Source: UKL13-2 sp044229235
GTDB taxonomy: Bacteria; Pseudomonadota; Gammaproteobacteria; Burkholderiales; Usitatibacteraceae
NCBI GenBank assembly: GCA_044229235.1
Contig: JBGATH010000019.1
Location: forward strand, 14,958 to 78,957
DNA: 64,000 nucleotides
Direction: 5' to 3'
The notes below the pieces were generated by a model. That model was not told the DNA's origin. It saw nothing but the letters and a program-made list of their open reading frames with translations, and ran no database searches. Made by a program: the position numbers and the translations under genes. Of the stretch, positions 25,655 to 34,971 are shown piece after piece (position 1 is the stretch's first letter; each line of letters starts with the position of its first letter).

Positions 25655-26962
25655 TCAGAGCAGCAGCGCCACCAGCAAAGCGATGTTGAGCGCGGCGAGC
25701 CCGCCAAGCAAAAGTGCCGGTAAAACTGGCGCCGGCTTGGGCATGGCCAGCGCCATCGTCGGGTCGGCGAAGTCGATGCCCGGTCGGGCAGCGACGGGTG
25801 CGGGCGCCGGTACTGCGGCGGCCGGCGCGACGATCGGCATTTCCAGTTCCAGCATGGGTGCCACTTCTTCGAGTTGCTCGGTAAGTGCGGCGAGCCGCTT
25901 GGTCGCCGAGAGCGAATCAAAGTCGCGCGCCAGCTGACGTGCAGTGGCCGAGCGCTCGTCGGCAGTAATGATTGGGGCCAGGCGCGTGCCATCCGAAAGC
26001 TCGCGGCGGGAGGGTGTCACCGCTTCCTCGGTGATCGGCGACGCCAGCAGGCGCGACAGGGCATCCGACTGCGCGGGCGCGGCGCTTTTTTCGGTCGATG
26101 CCGGCGTCGCGGTGCCGTTTTCAATGAGCTTGCGCACCTCGCGCAGCGCTTTGGAAAAATCGCGCATGGTGGCGAATCGTTCACCGGGCGCCTTGGCGAG
26201 TGCGCGCGCAACGATGGCATCGAGCTCCTGCGGGACGCGCGGGTTGATGGAGGAGGGCGCGACGGCCGGCTCGTGGACCGTCTGGTACATGATCGAGTTG
26301 ATGCTGGGGCTGTCAAAGGGCGGGGCCCCGGTCAGCGTCTCGAACAACACCACGCCCAGCGAAAAAATATCGGAGCTCGGCCCGATCGCCTTGCCGGTGA
26401 CCTGCTCGGGCGACATGTAGCGTGGCGAGCCGAGCACCACGCCGGTCATGGTCTTTACGGCGGAGGTCGGTGTGCGGGCGATGCCAAAATCGGTGATCTT
26501 GGCGATCCAGCGATCCTCATCCTGCATCACCATGATGTTCGACGGCTTGATGTCGCGGTGAATCACATCGCGCGCATGGGCGAAGGCCAGGCCATCGGCG
26601 ACCTGGGTGATGACGTCGATGGCATCGAGCAAGGGCAGCGGCTTGTCGCCGCGCATCAGCATTTTCAGTTCGCGGCCGTCGATGAATTCCAGCGCCATCC
26701 AGGCAAATGAATCGGTCTTGCCGACGTCGTAGATGGAAACGATGTTCGGATGGTTCAGGCGCCCGGACGCTTTTGCCTCCTGGGTGAAACGGGCCTCGTA
26801 TTCGGCCACTTCGTCGGCCGACAGCGTCAGGTTGATTGTCTTGATGGCGACGATGCGATCAATCGCCGGGTCGATGGCCTTGTAGACCACACCCATGGCG
26901 CCTCGCCCCAGCAGTTCAAGGATCTTGTAGCGGCCGAGCACATCGATATTCGGTTGCGACAT
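25655..26962 (-). CDS. Membrane-anchored Ser/Thr protein kinase
   Basis: A 435-aa Hanks-type kinase. Kinase domain about residues 10-275: Gly loop GRGAMGVVY (19-27), ATP Lys K41, catalytic HRDIKPSN (135-142) and DFG (158-160), activation segment to SPEQ. All catalytic residues are present. A linker is followed by a C-terminal membrane helix (about 412-434). It should phosphorylate proteins at the membrane. Start ATG 26962, one base after the stop of the cyclase/TonB gene, so the two are one operon. Confidence 0.95.
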   Translation of the reverse strand: MSQPNIDVLGRYKILELLGRGAMGVVYKAIDPAIDRIVAIKTINLTLSADEVAEYEARFTQEAKASGRLNHPNIVSIYDVGKTDSFAWMALEFIDGRELKMLMRGDKPLPLLDAIDVITQVADGLAFAHARDVIHRDIKPSNIMVMQDEDRWIAKITDFGIARTPTSAVKTMTGVVLGSPRYMSPEQVTGKAIGPSSDIFSLGVVLFETLTGAPPFDSPSINSIMYQTVHEPAVAPSSINPRVPQELDAIVARALAKAPGERFATMRDFSKALREVRKLIENGTATPASTEKSAAPAQSDALSRLLASPITEEAVTPSRRELSDGTRLAPIITADERSATARQLARDFDSLSATKRLAALTEQLEEVAPMLELEMPIVAPAAAVPAPAPVAARPGIDFADPTMALAMPKPAPVLPALLLGGLAALNIALLVALLL

Positions 26963-26963
26963 G

Positions 26964-28718
26964 TCAGTTGTCCCGCTTGAAGTCGATGTCGGCTTCGTAA
27001 ACCCGGTTGTCGGCACCGGGATTGAACTTCCATTCCATCAGCGCACGCCGCACCGCGCGGTCAAATACCCGCGAGGGACGCGATTCCACGATCTGGATGT
27101 CTTTCACGTTGCCTGCGCTGTCGATGAATACTTTGGCAATGACACTGCCACGCGTGAGTCCCTCGCGGGCCGCCTCACGCGGAAACTCCGGGATGGCACC
27201 GGAGCGTTTGACGATCGCGGCCGGCGCGGGTGCTGCAGGCCGGGGGGGCGGCGCGGCCGGGAGAGCGGTCGCATCCACCGGCGGCGTGGACGCGGCGGGT
27301 GCTTTGGAGCCGGTCGCAGCGGGCGCAGCAATCGTAGGTGCCGGCAACTGCAGTCCCTGCGGCGCGGCCTGGCGTTTTGCCGGCGGTCTTTCGTCGCGGG
27401 CGGTCTCGGCCTTGCGCTCGGGATTGACGGGACGGTTCAGCTGCGGCGGCGGATTCTTCGACGGAACGGGCGTAACCGAAGTTGTCGTCGGGCCGGAAGC
27501 CGGACTTGCCGCGCGTGGGGCCGTCTTGGTTGGAACGGGCGCAACCGGTGGGACCGTTGCCGGGCTGATTGTCGGGCTCGCTGCGCGCGCAGCAGACTTG
27601 GCCGGCGACTCCAGCATTTTGGCAGCAGGCTCGGGTGCGGGCGCGGGCACAGGACCGGATTTGGGTGGTGCTTTCGGTGGCGCGGCAGGGCTGACGGATG
27701 GGGTCGCCGGCGCAGCGGCCGGGTTGCTGGCGACGGGTGCCGGCACTGGCAGTGCGGGGTTGGTGGACGGCGCTTCAGTTTTGGCGGGAGCCTCGGTCAT
27801 TGCCGGGGGCGTGGCAAGGGTCGGCGTGGTGGTTGCGACGGCGGCGGGCGGGGACGACGCGCGCCATTTTTGCACCAGCAAGGCCGACTGGATGCCGGCC
27901 GCGAGCAGCAGCAACACGGCGACGGAGCCAACCTTGCGGCGGTCGTGCAACCAGCTGCCTGCGCCATTCGCCGCGGTACGGTTCCCGGCTGCCAGCGGCG
28001 CGAGATGCGGTGGCGGGGAGTCGGCGGTGAACGGGCGCACCGCAGCGGGAGCAGTCGTGGCGGCCTCCGCTGCGGGCGGCGAAATCACGCGCGTGGTCGT
28101 GGTCGCGCTGGCACGGCGTTTCACGGCCCGCGCCTCCGCCACCTTGAGGGCCGCGTCGCCCTTGCCGGCAACGTAAAGCGCGTGGACCCGCGCATTGTTG
28201 TCCGTGCGAGTGCCGTCGAAGGTCAGCAGCGCGCCGTATTCCTCTGCCAGTCTGGACACCATGTCATGGAACGAGCGCGACACCAGCATCTGGCCCGGCA
28301 AAGCGAATCCCATGATGCGCTCGGCGACGTTTATGCCGTCGCCGACGATATTCACGTGCCCGTTGAAATTCGTACCGAGCTTCACCGGTCCGAGATTGAT
28401 GCCGATGCGGACGTGGCCGTTGGCGGTTCCGCGACCGATGCCGATAGAGTGGTTCGACATGGCATCCTCGATGCCGTCGCGCAGTTTGAGCCCGACCAGC
28501 AAAGCATCTTCCGGGTCACCCAGGAAGGTGATGGCGAAGCCGTCACCGGTGTCGATGACGATGCGGTCGTCGGGCGAAATCGGTTCAAGCGCTTCGGCCG
28601 CAAGCGCGTTGCAGGTTTCCTTGACCAGCACCTGTTCCGCGTTGGATTTGCGCGAAAACTCGACCAGGTCGACGAACACGACACTGCAAATGAACGTGCG
28701 GGCTGCCTGTTCCACCAT
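26964..28718 (-). CDS. Class III nucleotide cyclase-like / TonB-like fusion protein
   Basis: A 584-aa protein of unusual layout. Residues 5-185 form a class III nucleotidyl cyclase domain with both metal Asp (D17 in FVDLVEFS and D59 in TGDGFAITF) and the N130/R134 pair of INVAERI. The Lys that usually recognises adenine before GDG is not present (IVIDTGDG). A membrane helix (262-282) leads into a long Pro/Ala-rich periplasmic stretch, and the last 85 residues are a TonB C-terminal domain (IPEFPREAAREGLTRGSVIAKVFIDSAGNVKDIQI ... VRRALMEWKF). It may make a cyclic nucleotide or only bind one, and may touch an outer-membrane receptor. Co-operonic with the kinase. Confidence 0.88.
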   Translation of the reverse strand: MVEQAARTFICSVVFVDLVEFSRKSNAEQVLVKETCNALAAEALEPISPDDRIVIDTGDGFAITFLGDPEDALLVGLKLRDGIEDAMSNHSIGIGRGTANGHVRIGINLGPVKLGTNFNGHVNIVGDGINVAERIMGFALPGQMLVSRSFHDMVSRLAEEYGALLTFDGTRTDNNARVHALYVAGKGDAALKVAEARAVKRRASATTTTRVISPPAAEAATTAPAAVRPFTADSPPPHLAPLAAGNRTAANGAGSWLHDRRKVGSVAVLLLLAAGIQSALLVQKWRASSPPAAVATTTPTLATPPAMTEAPAKTEAPSTNPALPVPAPVASNPAAAPATPSVSPAAPPKAPPKSGPVPAPAPEPAAKMLESPAKSAARAASPTISPATVPPVAPVPTKTAPRAASPASGPTTTSVTPVPSKNPPPQLNRPVNPERKAETARDERPPAKRQAAPQGLQLPAPTIAAPAATGSKAPAASTPPVDATALPAAPPPRPAAPAPAAIVKRSGAIPEFPREAAREGLTRGSVIAKVFIDSAGNVKDIQIVESRPSRVFDRAVRRALMEWKFNPGADNRVYEADIDFKRDN

Positions 28719-28910
28719 GAACCTGGAGACTCCCTCGCGGTTTGGCTGCGGCCCCGGTCTGGGCGAAGGCCTGCTGTCGGTAATTTATTCAGTGTAACCA
28801 ATCAGTTCTGCGAATGAAAGCGCGGGGGTTTCGAGGGCGGGTCAGTGCCATCGGGCTAGAATGCGTTCGAATTCGCTGCGCCGGAGGCGCTTATCGACGT
28901 CCTGTCAACA

Positions 28911-29843
28911 TTGTTCGCTGATTTCGTGCACCGCCATAAGCTTGTCGGCAAGCGAGTTTGCGTCGCGCTGTCAGGCGGCATCGATTCGATCGTGCTGCTG
29001 GCGCTGGCGGCGGACTTTCGCGGCTCCGGCGCACTGCAGTTGTCGGCGGTGCATGTCAATCACGGCCTGAGTCGTAATGCCCAGGATTGGGAGAGCTTCT
29101 GCGCCGGCCACTGCGACAAGCTTGCGGTGGAATTGCGGGTTGCCCGCGTGACCGTCGATCGTGCCTCCGCCGTTGGGCTGGAAGCGGCTGCCCGGACGGC
29201 ACGTTATGACGCTTTTCGCTGCCTCGACACGGACTACGTCGCGCTGGCCCAGCATGCCGACGACCAGGCGGAAACGGTATTGCACCAGGCGCTGCGCGGC
29301 ACCGGGCTAAAGGGTATTGCCGGCATGGGTGCCACGCGCCAGTTACCGTCTGGTCCCGTTATCTGCCGCCCGTTGCTTGTGGCGACACGCGCCCAGATCG
29401 AAGCGTACGCGACGGCACGGGATCTGAATTGGGTCGAGGACGAATCAAACGAGGATACGGCCTACACCCGCAATTTCATCCGGCACGAGCTCGCGCCGGT
29501 GATCGCGGCCCGATTCCCGCACTATCGCGAATCATTGGCGCGCCTCGCGCGCCACGCCGCCGAAGCGGACGCCATGCTTGCCGACCTGGCGAGGCTGGAC
29601 CTGCAATGGGACGGCACCAACGCCACTGCCGCGCTGCTCGATAGCCTGCCGCGCGAACGCCAGCGCAACGCGCTTTACCACTGGCTGTCCTGGTTGGGCG
29701 CGAAGGCGCAATCGACCGAACAGCTGGATCAGTGGGCCGAGCAACTTTTCCGTCCGTCGCCCACTGACAAAGCGCACCGCGCGGGCGGGCATGACTTCGT
29801 AATCGTTCGCCGCCGCGATGCCTTGCTGCTGACGGCGAAATAG
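28911..29843 (+). CDS. tilS: tRNA(Ile)-lysidine synthase, short form
   Basis: A 310-aa TilS. It attaches lysine to C34 of tRNA-Ile(CAU), changing its reading from AUG to AUA. The PP-loop ATPase motif is SGGIDS (21-26), followed by HVNHGL and the AQHADDQAET segment. It lacks the C-terminal domains of the 430-aa E. coli enzyme. The TTG at 28911 is the first usable start after an upstream stop at 28857; GTG 28926 is another option. Confidence 0.9.
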   Translation: MFADFVHRHKLVGKRVCVALSGGIDSIVLLALAADFRGSGALQLSAVHVNHGLSRNAQDWESFCAGHCDKLAVELRVARVTVDRASAVGLEAAARTARYDAFRCLDTDYVALAQHADDQAETVLHQALRGTGLKGIAGMGATRQLPSGPVICRPLLVATRAQIEAYATARDLNWVEDESNEDTAYTRNFIRHELAPVIAARFPHYRESLARLARHAAEADAMLADLARLDLQWDGTNATAALLDSLPRERQRNALYHWLSWLGAKAQSTEQLDQWAEQLFRPSPTDKAHRAGGHDFVIVRRRDALLLTAK

Positions 29844-29919
29844 CCCTTCGGCGCTGGCCAGAACCGGCCAATCCGTGGTAAAATTTAATGTTTTCATCAA
29901 GTTACCAAGGATTTCTGAA

Positions 29920-30357
29920 ATGAGCACTGAAGTAAAACAAGAGCGCACGCTGTCGATCATCAAGCCCGATGCCGTGGCCAAGAACGTTATCGGCGAGATC
30001 TACTCCCGCTTTGAAAAAGCCGGCCTGAAGGTGGTTGCGGCCCGCATGACCCAGCTGTCGCGCGCCGAAGCCGAGGGCTTTTACGCGGTGCACAAAGCGC
30101 GTCCGTTCTTCAATGATCTGGTCAATTTCATGATTTCCGGCCCGGTGATGATCCAGGTGCTGGAAGGTGATGGCGCCATCCTCAAGAACCGCGACCTGAT
30201 GGGTGCCACCGATCCGAAGAAGGCCGCTGCGGGTACCATCCGCGCCGATTTCGCCGACTCGATCGATGCCAACGCTGTGCACGGTTCCGATGCCCCCGAG
30301 ACGGCCGCGGTTGAAATCGCCTATTTCTTCCCCGCGCTGAACGTTTACTCGCGCTAA
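29920..30357 (+). CDS. ndk: Nucleoside diphosphate kinase
   Basis: A 145-aa enzyme that equilibrates NTP pools. The active-site His is in NAVHGSDAPE; the N-terminal RTLSIIKPDAVAKN is conserved. Start ATG 29920. A TAAAAT 36 bp upstream could be a -10 box. First of the ndk-to-bamB run of genes. Confidence 0.97.
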   Translation: MSTEVKQERTLSIIKPDAVAKNVIGEIYSRFEKAGLKVVAARMTQLSRAEAEGFYAVHKARPFFNDLVNFMISGPVMIQVLEGDGAILKNRDLMGATDPKKAAAGTIRADFADSIDANAVHGSDAPETAAVEIAYFFPALNVYSR

Positions 30358-30373
30358 GCGCAGACCAAACGAC

Positions 30374-31489
30374 GTGGCCGTCCCCCAGCAAGCGAAAGGC
30401 GACAAACCCAATCTCCTCGGCATGACCCTGGCGGAGATGACGGCGTTGTTTGCGCAACTGGGGGAAAAGCCGTTTCGCGCCAAGCAGGTATTCCGCTGGA
30501 TTCATCATTTCGGCGCGGACGATTTCGCGCAGATGACGGACCTTGCCAAATCCTTGCGCGAAAAGCTCCCATCGGTGGCCGTGATCTCGCCGCCGCGGCT
30601 CATGACCGAGCAGGCGTCCCGCGACGGCACGCGCAAATGGCTGCTGGACGTGGGCACCGGCAACGGCATCGAAGTGGTGTTCATCCCGGAGGACGACCGG
30701 GGTACGCTGTGCGTTTCCTCGCAGGTGGGCTGCGCGCTTGACTGCACCTTTTGCTCCACCGGCAAGCAGGGCTTCAACCGCAACCTGACCGCCGCTGAAA
30801 TCGTCGGCCAGTTGTGGTGGGCCAACAAGGCCATGGGGCGCGATCCCAAGGGGGAGCGAATCGTTAGTAACGTGGTCATGATGGGCATGGGCGAACCCCT
30901 GGCCAACTTCGACAACGTCACCGCTGCCATGGACATCATGCTTGACGACCACGGTTACGGGCTGTCGCGGCGCCGGCTTACGCTTTCCACCAGCGGCGTC
31001 GTACCCAACCTCAAGCGACTCAAGGCGCGCTGCCCGGTGGCGCTTGCGGTGTCGCTGCACGCGCCCAATGACAAGTTGCGCGACGTGCTGGTGCCGATCA
31101 ACCAGAAATATCCCCTGGCGGAACTGCTTGCGACGATCCGTGATTACCTGGAAGCGGCGCCACGCGATTTCGTGACCTTTGAGTACGTCATGCTCGACGG
31201 CGTGAACGACAGCGTGCAGCAGGCGCACGAACTGGTTGCTTTGGTGGGTGACCTGCCGTGCAAATTCAACCTGATTCCCTGGAACCCGTTTCCGGAAGCG
31301 CCCTATCAGCGATCCAGCAACAATGCCATACACCGTTTCCGCGCCGTCCTGCAGGATGCGGGCTTCGTGGTGACCGTGCGCAAGACCCGCGGCGATGATA
31401 TTGATGCCGCCTGCGGCCAGCTGGCAGGACAGGTGATCGATAAGTCGCAGCGCACCAAAACCATTAAAGTCACATCCGTACCGGCATAG
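30374..31489 (+). CDS. rlmN: 23S rRNA/tRNA adenine C2 methyltransferase
   Basis: A 371-aa radical-SAM enzyme that methylates A2503 of 23S rRNA and A37 of several tRNAs. The 4Fe-4S motif is CALDCTFC; other family features are MGMGEPLANFDNV and TLSTSGVVP. Start is GTG 30374, 16 bp after ndk. Confidence 0.96.
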   Translation: MAVPQQAKGDKPNLLGMTLAEMTALFAQLGEKPFRAKQVFRWIHHFGADDFAQMTDLAKSLREKLPSVAVISPPRLMTEQASRDGTRKWLLDVGTGNGIEVVFIPEDDRGTLCVSSQVGCALDCTFCSTGKQGFNRNLTAAEIVGQLWWANKAMGRDPKGERIVSNVVMMGMGEPLANFDNVTAAMDIMLDDHGYGLSRRRLTLSTSGVVPNLKRLKARCPVALAVSLHAPNDKLRDVLVPINQKYPLAELLATIRDYLEAAPRDFVTFEYVMLDGVNDSVQQAHELVALVGDLPCKFNLIPWNPFPEAPYQRSSNNAIHRFRAVLQDAGFVVTVRKTRGDDIDAACGQLAGQVIDKSQRTKTIKVTSVPA

Positions 31490-31539
31490 CGCGCATGGGC
31501 AAGCAGCGCCGGCATTCATCTACCCTTCGGAGAGACGTC

Positions 31540-32325
31540 TTGAACAGATCCTTGCTGGCCGGCATGACCAATTGCTGCATCGCCGGCCTGTTGTTGCTGG
31601 GCGGCTGCGTATCGCAGACCACGATCGAGAGCAAGCTGCCCGACCAGGTCAGCCCGAGCGACCCGGCATTCCGCGCCAAGGTGCATACCGAACGCGCCAG
31701 CGAGTACTACAAGATCGGCAACTATGGCGTGGCGCTGGAGGCGGTCCAGCAGGCGCTGGCGGCGGTATCCAATTACGCGCCGGCATACAACATGCTGGGT
31801 GTGATCAACATGCAGCTCAAGCAGGACGCCAAGGCCAGCGATGCCTTCGAGCGTGCCTTGCAGCTCGCCCCGAACGATTCCGACATCATGAACAATTACG
31901 GCTGGTTCATCTGCCAGCGCCGCGATCCGCGGCAGTCGATGAGCTACTTCCAGTCAGCCCTCCGCAATCCGCTCTACAACTCGCCGGAGAGGGCGCTGCA
32001 CAATGCCGGTGTTTGCGTGCGCACGACCGGTGACATTGCCCAGGCCGAAGCCAATTTTCGCGCCGCGCTGCAGCGCCAGCCGCAATACTCGCCTTCAATG
32101 CTCGAGCTGTCCGACCTTTTGCTCGGCCTGGGGCGCATCAAGGAAGCTGAGGTTTTCCTCAATCGCTACATGACGATCGTGTCCGGTGTGCCGGCCGATG
32201 CGCTGCTGCTGGGCGTGCGCGTTGCGCGCGCGTCGGGCGACAAGACTGCTGAAGCCAGTTATTACCAGCAACTGCGCCGCCGCTTCCCCGACAGCGCGCA
32301 AAGCCGTGCTGCCGAAACACGCTGA
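31540..32325 (+). CDS. pilF: PilF/PilW-type TPR lipoprotein
   Basis: A 261-aa outer-membrane lipoprotein with a LLLGGC lipobox and about six TPR repeats (YKIGNYGVALEAVQQAL, YNMLGVINMQLKQDAKASDAFERAL, NNYGWFICQRRDPRQSMSYF). PilF helps PilQ secretin assembly for type IV pili. Start: TTG 31540 has GGAGAG six bases upstream and gives a normal signal; the ATG at 31495 is in frame but has no ribosome-binding site and adds a charged extension. Gene order rlmN-pilF-rodZ is normal for betaproteobacteria. Confidence 0.9.
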   Translation: MNRSLLAGMTNCCIAGLLLLGGCVSQTTIESKLPDQVSPSDPAFRAKVHTERASEYYKIGNYGVALEAVQQALAAVSNYAPAYNMLGVINMQLKQDAKASDAFERALQLAPNDSDIMNNYGWFICQRRDPRQSMSYFQSALRNPLYNSPERALHNAGVCVRTTGDIAQAEANFRAALQRQPQYSPSMLELSDLLLGLGRIKEAEVFLNRYMTIVSGVPADALLLGVRVARASGDKTAEASYYQQLRRRFPDSAQSRAAETR

Positions 32326-32330
32326 GTACC

Positions 32331-33437
32331 ATGACCGAGAATCAAATCACTTCCGATCGCGCCGAGGCGCCGGCCGCAGATCTTCCTTCACCGCCGCATT
32401 CGCTGGCTGACAACGCGGTTTCCGCGACGCCGATGACGGCGAATGCCACCGGCGCACTGCTGCGCGCGACGCGCGAAGCGCAGGGGCTGGCCGTGAGCGA
32501 TATCGCCAACCGGCTGCGCATGGGGACCAAGCAGGTGGCGGCACTGGAGAGTGGCGACTTCTCGGCGCTGCCGACCGGCACTTTCCTGCGCGGCTTCGTG
32601 CGCAACTATGCCAAAACGCTCAACCTTGCGCCGGACGAGGTGCTGGCCAAGCTGGAGAGTGACCATGCCAGCGCGCGACCGTTGAAGGCGACCCCGGTCG
32701 TGGTGCCTGCGCAGCAAAATATCAAGGTGCCGGTTCCGGGTGGCGAGCTCGCCACGCCCAAGGCGCGCGTGGCCATCGCTGGCCTGGTGGTGTGCCTGCT
32801 GTTCGGCGCGGTCTGGTACTGGTGGGAATACGTGCGGCCACATCGTGCTGAAGGCGGTCGCGCGGTCACGCCGGTCGCGGCCCCTGCCGTGCCCGAAGCG
32901 CCGGTCTCGGTGCCGGTGCGCCCGCCGGAAATCGCGCCGGCGGTCGGGCCCGCGCTGGAGCCGGGTGCGACGGCAGCGGGAGAAGCAGCCAACAAGGCTG
33001 CCGCGCCGGTTTCGACTGAGCCTCGCGCGGCCCCTGTGACCGAGAAGGTTGAGCGCGCGCCAAGCTCGACCCCTGCCGCACCGGCAAAGACGCCATCGGC
33101 TGCCGCAGCGGTGCCGCCAGCCGGCAAAACCGCCACGTCGCCACCGCCGAGTGCGCCACCTGCACCTGCTGCTTCGAAGCCGGTTGCGACCTCCGGGTCA
33201 GGCGCTGTTCTCGGTTTCACGTTCAGCGGTGAGTCGTGGGTGGAAGTTTCGGACGCCAACGGCAAGCAGGTGCTGTCGCGCAAGTTTCGTGCGGGTGATG
33301 CCGAGGAAGTCGTGGGGCGGCCGCCGTTCTCGGTCGTCATCGGCAATGCCCAGGTGACGCGCATGGCCTACAACGGTCGCGAATATGACCTGGCTCCGTA
33401 CACCAAGTTTTCTGTTGCGCGCGTCGCCGTAAAATAA
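32331..33437 (+). CDS. rodZ: Cytoskeletal protein RodZ
   Basis: A 368-aa single-pass protein: N-terminal helix-turn-helix (GALLRATREAQGLAVSDIANRL) that binds MreB, a membrane helix (about 145-163), a long Pro/Ala-rich periplasmic linker and a C-terminal DUF4115 domain (VLGFTFSGESWVEVSDANGKQVLSRKFRAG). It links MreB to wall synthesis and keeps rod shape. The linker is longer than in E. coli. Confidence 0.93.
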   Translation: MTENQITSDRAEAPAADLPSPPHSLADNAVSATPMTANATGALLRATREAQGLAVSDIANRLRMGTKQVAALESGDFSALPTGTFLRGFVRNYAKTLNLAPDEVLAKLESDHASARPLKATPVVVPAQQNIKVPVPGGELATPKARVAIAGLVVCLLFGAVWYWWEYVRPHRAEGGRAVTPVAAPAVPEAPVSVPVRPPEIAPAVGPALEPGATAAGEAANKAAAPVSTEPRAAPVTEKVERAPSSTPAAPAKTPSAAAAVPPAGKTATSPPPSAPPAPAASKPVATSGSGAVLGFTFSGESWVEVSDANGKQVLSRKFRAGDAEEVVGRPPFSVVIGNAQVTRMAYNGREYDLAPYTKFSVARVAVK

Positions 33438-33498
33438 CGCCCTCGCAATCGGCGCAGGGCGCCGACGCCACACGCTCGTCACCGGTACAGGATTAGTC

Positions 33499-34776
33499 AT
33501 GTTCGAACCCATTTCCCGCCGTGCTTCCCGGCAAGTCGTGATCGGCAACGTAAAAGTTGGCGGCGATGCGCCGGTAATGGTGCAGTCCATGACCAACACC
33601 GATACCGAGGATGTCGCGGCGACGGTGTCGCAAGTTGCCGCGCTGGCGCGCGCCGGTTCCGAGGTGGTGCGAGTTACCGTCAACACACTGGGTGCGGCGC
33701 GCGCGGTACCGCAGATTCGCGTCAAGCTGGATGCCATGGGTATCGACGTTCCGCTGGTGGGCGACTTTCATTTCAATGGCCACAAGCTTCTCACCGAGAT
33801 TCCGGAGTGTGCCGGCGCCCTGGCCAAGCTGCGCATCAATCCGGGCAACGTCGGTCACGGCAGCAAGCGCGACGACCAGTTCGGCGCCATGATCGAAACG
33901 GCCATCCGCTACGACAGGCCGGTGCGCATTGGCGTGAACTGGGGTTCGCTGGACCCGGAACTGATTGCCCGCATGATGGACGAGAACGGCGCCCGCGCCC
34001 AACCGCTTGCCGCAGATGCGGTGATGCGCGAGGCACTCATTGTTTCGGCGCTGGAAAGCGCGGCCAAAGCCGAGCAGATCGGCCTCGCCGGGAACAAGAT
34101 CATCCTCTCCTGCAAGGTGAGCGCGGTGCAGGATTTGATTGCCGTATACCGCGATCTCGCGCGGCGCTGTGATTACCCGCTGCATCTGGGTCTGACCGAG
34201 GCCGGCATGGGCTCCAAGGGAATCGTCGCGTCGACCGCCGCTTTGTCGGTACTGCTGCAGGAAGGCATCGGCGACACGATCCGCATTTCACTTACTCCGG
34301 AACCAAACGGCGACCGCACCCGTGAAGTGATCGTCGCGCAGGAAATCCTGCAGACCATGGGCTTGCGTTCGTTCACGCCGATGGTTGCGGCCTGTCCCGG
34401 TTGCGGACGCACCACCAGCACTTTTTTCCAGGAACTTGCCGAGAAGATCCAGTCTTACCTGCGCAACCAGATGCCGGTGTGGAAGTCGCAGTATCCGGGT
34501 GTGGAGGATATGCATGTGGCGGTAATGGGCTGCGTGGTGAACGGGCCCGGTGAATCCAAGCTGGCCGATATCGGCATCTCCCTGCCGGGTTCCGGTGAAC
34601 GACCGGTGGCGCCGGTGTATGTCGATGGCGAGAAGGCGGTGACCCTCAAGGGTGATCGTATCGCCGAGGACTTCCAGGCGCTGGTCGATGATTACGTGAA
34701 GAAAAACTACGCGCCGGGCTCGGCACGGCGGCCGCGTTCCCGCAAGAAAGAGATTCCCATCAAAGCGGTGGCCTGA
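33499..34776 (+). CDS. ispG: (E)-4-hydroxy-3-methylbut-2-enyl-diphosphate synthase
   Basis: A 425-aa MEP-pathway enzyme that makes HMBPP with a 4Fe-4S cluster. Cluster Cys lie in CPGCGRTTS and in MGCVVNGPGES. The N-terminal RRASRQVVIGNVKVGGDAPVMVQSMTNTDT is typical. It ends just before repeat copy 4. Confidence 0.96.
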   Translation: MFEPISRRASRQVVIGNVKVGGDAPVMVQSMTNTDTEDVAATVSQVAALARAGSEVVRVTVNTLGAARAVPQIRVKLDAMGIDVPLVGDFHFNGHKLLTEIPECAGALAKLRINPGNVGHGSKRDDQFGAMIETAIRYDRPVRIGVNWGSLDPELIARMMDENGARAQPLAADAVMREALIVSALESAAKAEQIGLAGNKIILSCKVSAVQDLIAVYRDLARRCDYPLHLGLTEAGMGSKGIVASTAALSVLLQEGIGDTIRISLTPEPNGDRTREVIVAQEILQTMGLRSFTPMVAACPGCGRTTSTFFQELAEKIQSYLRNQMPVWKSQYPGVEDMHVAVMGCVVNGPGESKLADIGISLPGSGERPVAPVYVDGEKAVTLKGDRIAEDFQALVDDYVKKNYAPGSARRPRSRKKEIPIKAVA

Positions 34777-34780
34777 GCCG

Positions 34781-34846
34781 AAACGCCAGCACCCGCGCGG
34801 CCTGCAGGCCGAAAGTGCCTGAAAGTCCGCGCCAATGCTCGAGTTT
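34781..34846. repeat. Dispersed intergenic palindrome, copy 4
   Basis: Outer arms AAACGCCAGC and GCTCGAGTTT (partly paired) with inner GGCC and TCCGCGCCAATGCT. It lies between ispG and hisS, 5 bp after the ispG stop, and is more degenerate than copies 3 and 5. Confidence 0.75.
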
Positions 34847-34971
34847 GCTGCTGGCTTTTTGCCTGTAGCCGCTACATCCGGGCGCAAATACGGATGGCGG
34901 TCGAGGGGTAAATGCCTGTAAAATATTGAGTTTTCCGCGTTCCGTCATTTTTCCCGCGTTTCACTGTCCCC

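Noticed and set aside
26961..28817. 618-codon plus-strand open frame, Gly/Arg-rich
   Set aside because: Reverse of the Pro/Ala-rich linker of the cyclase-TonB gene; low-complexity product with no motif.
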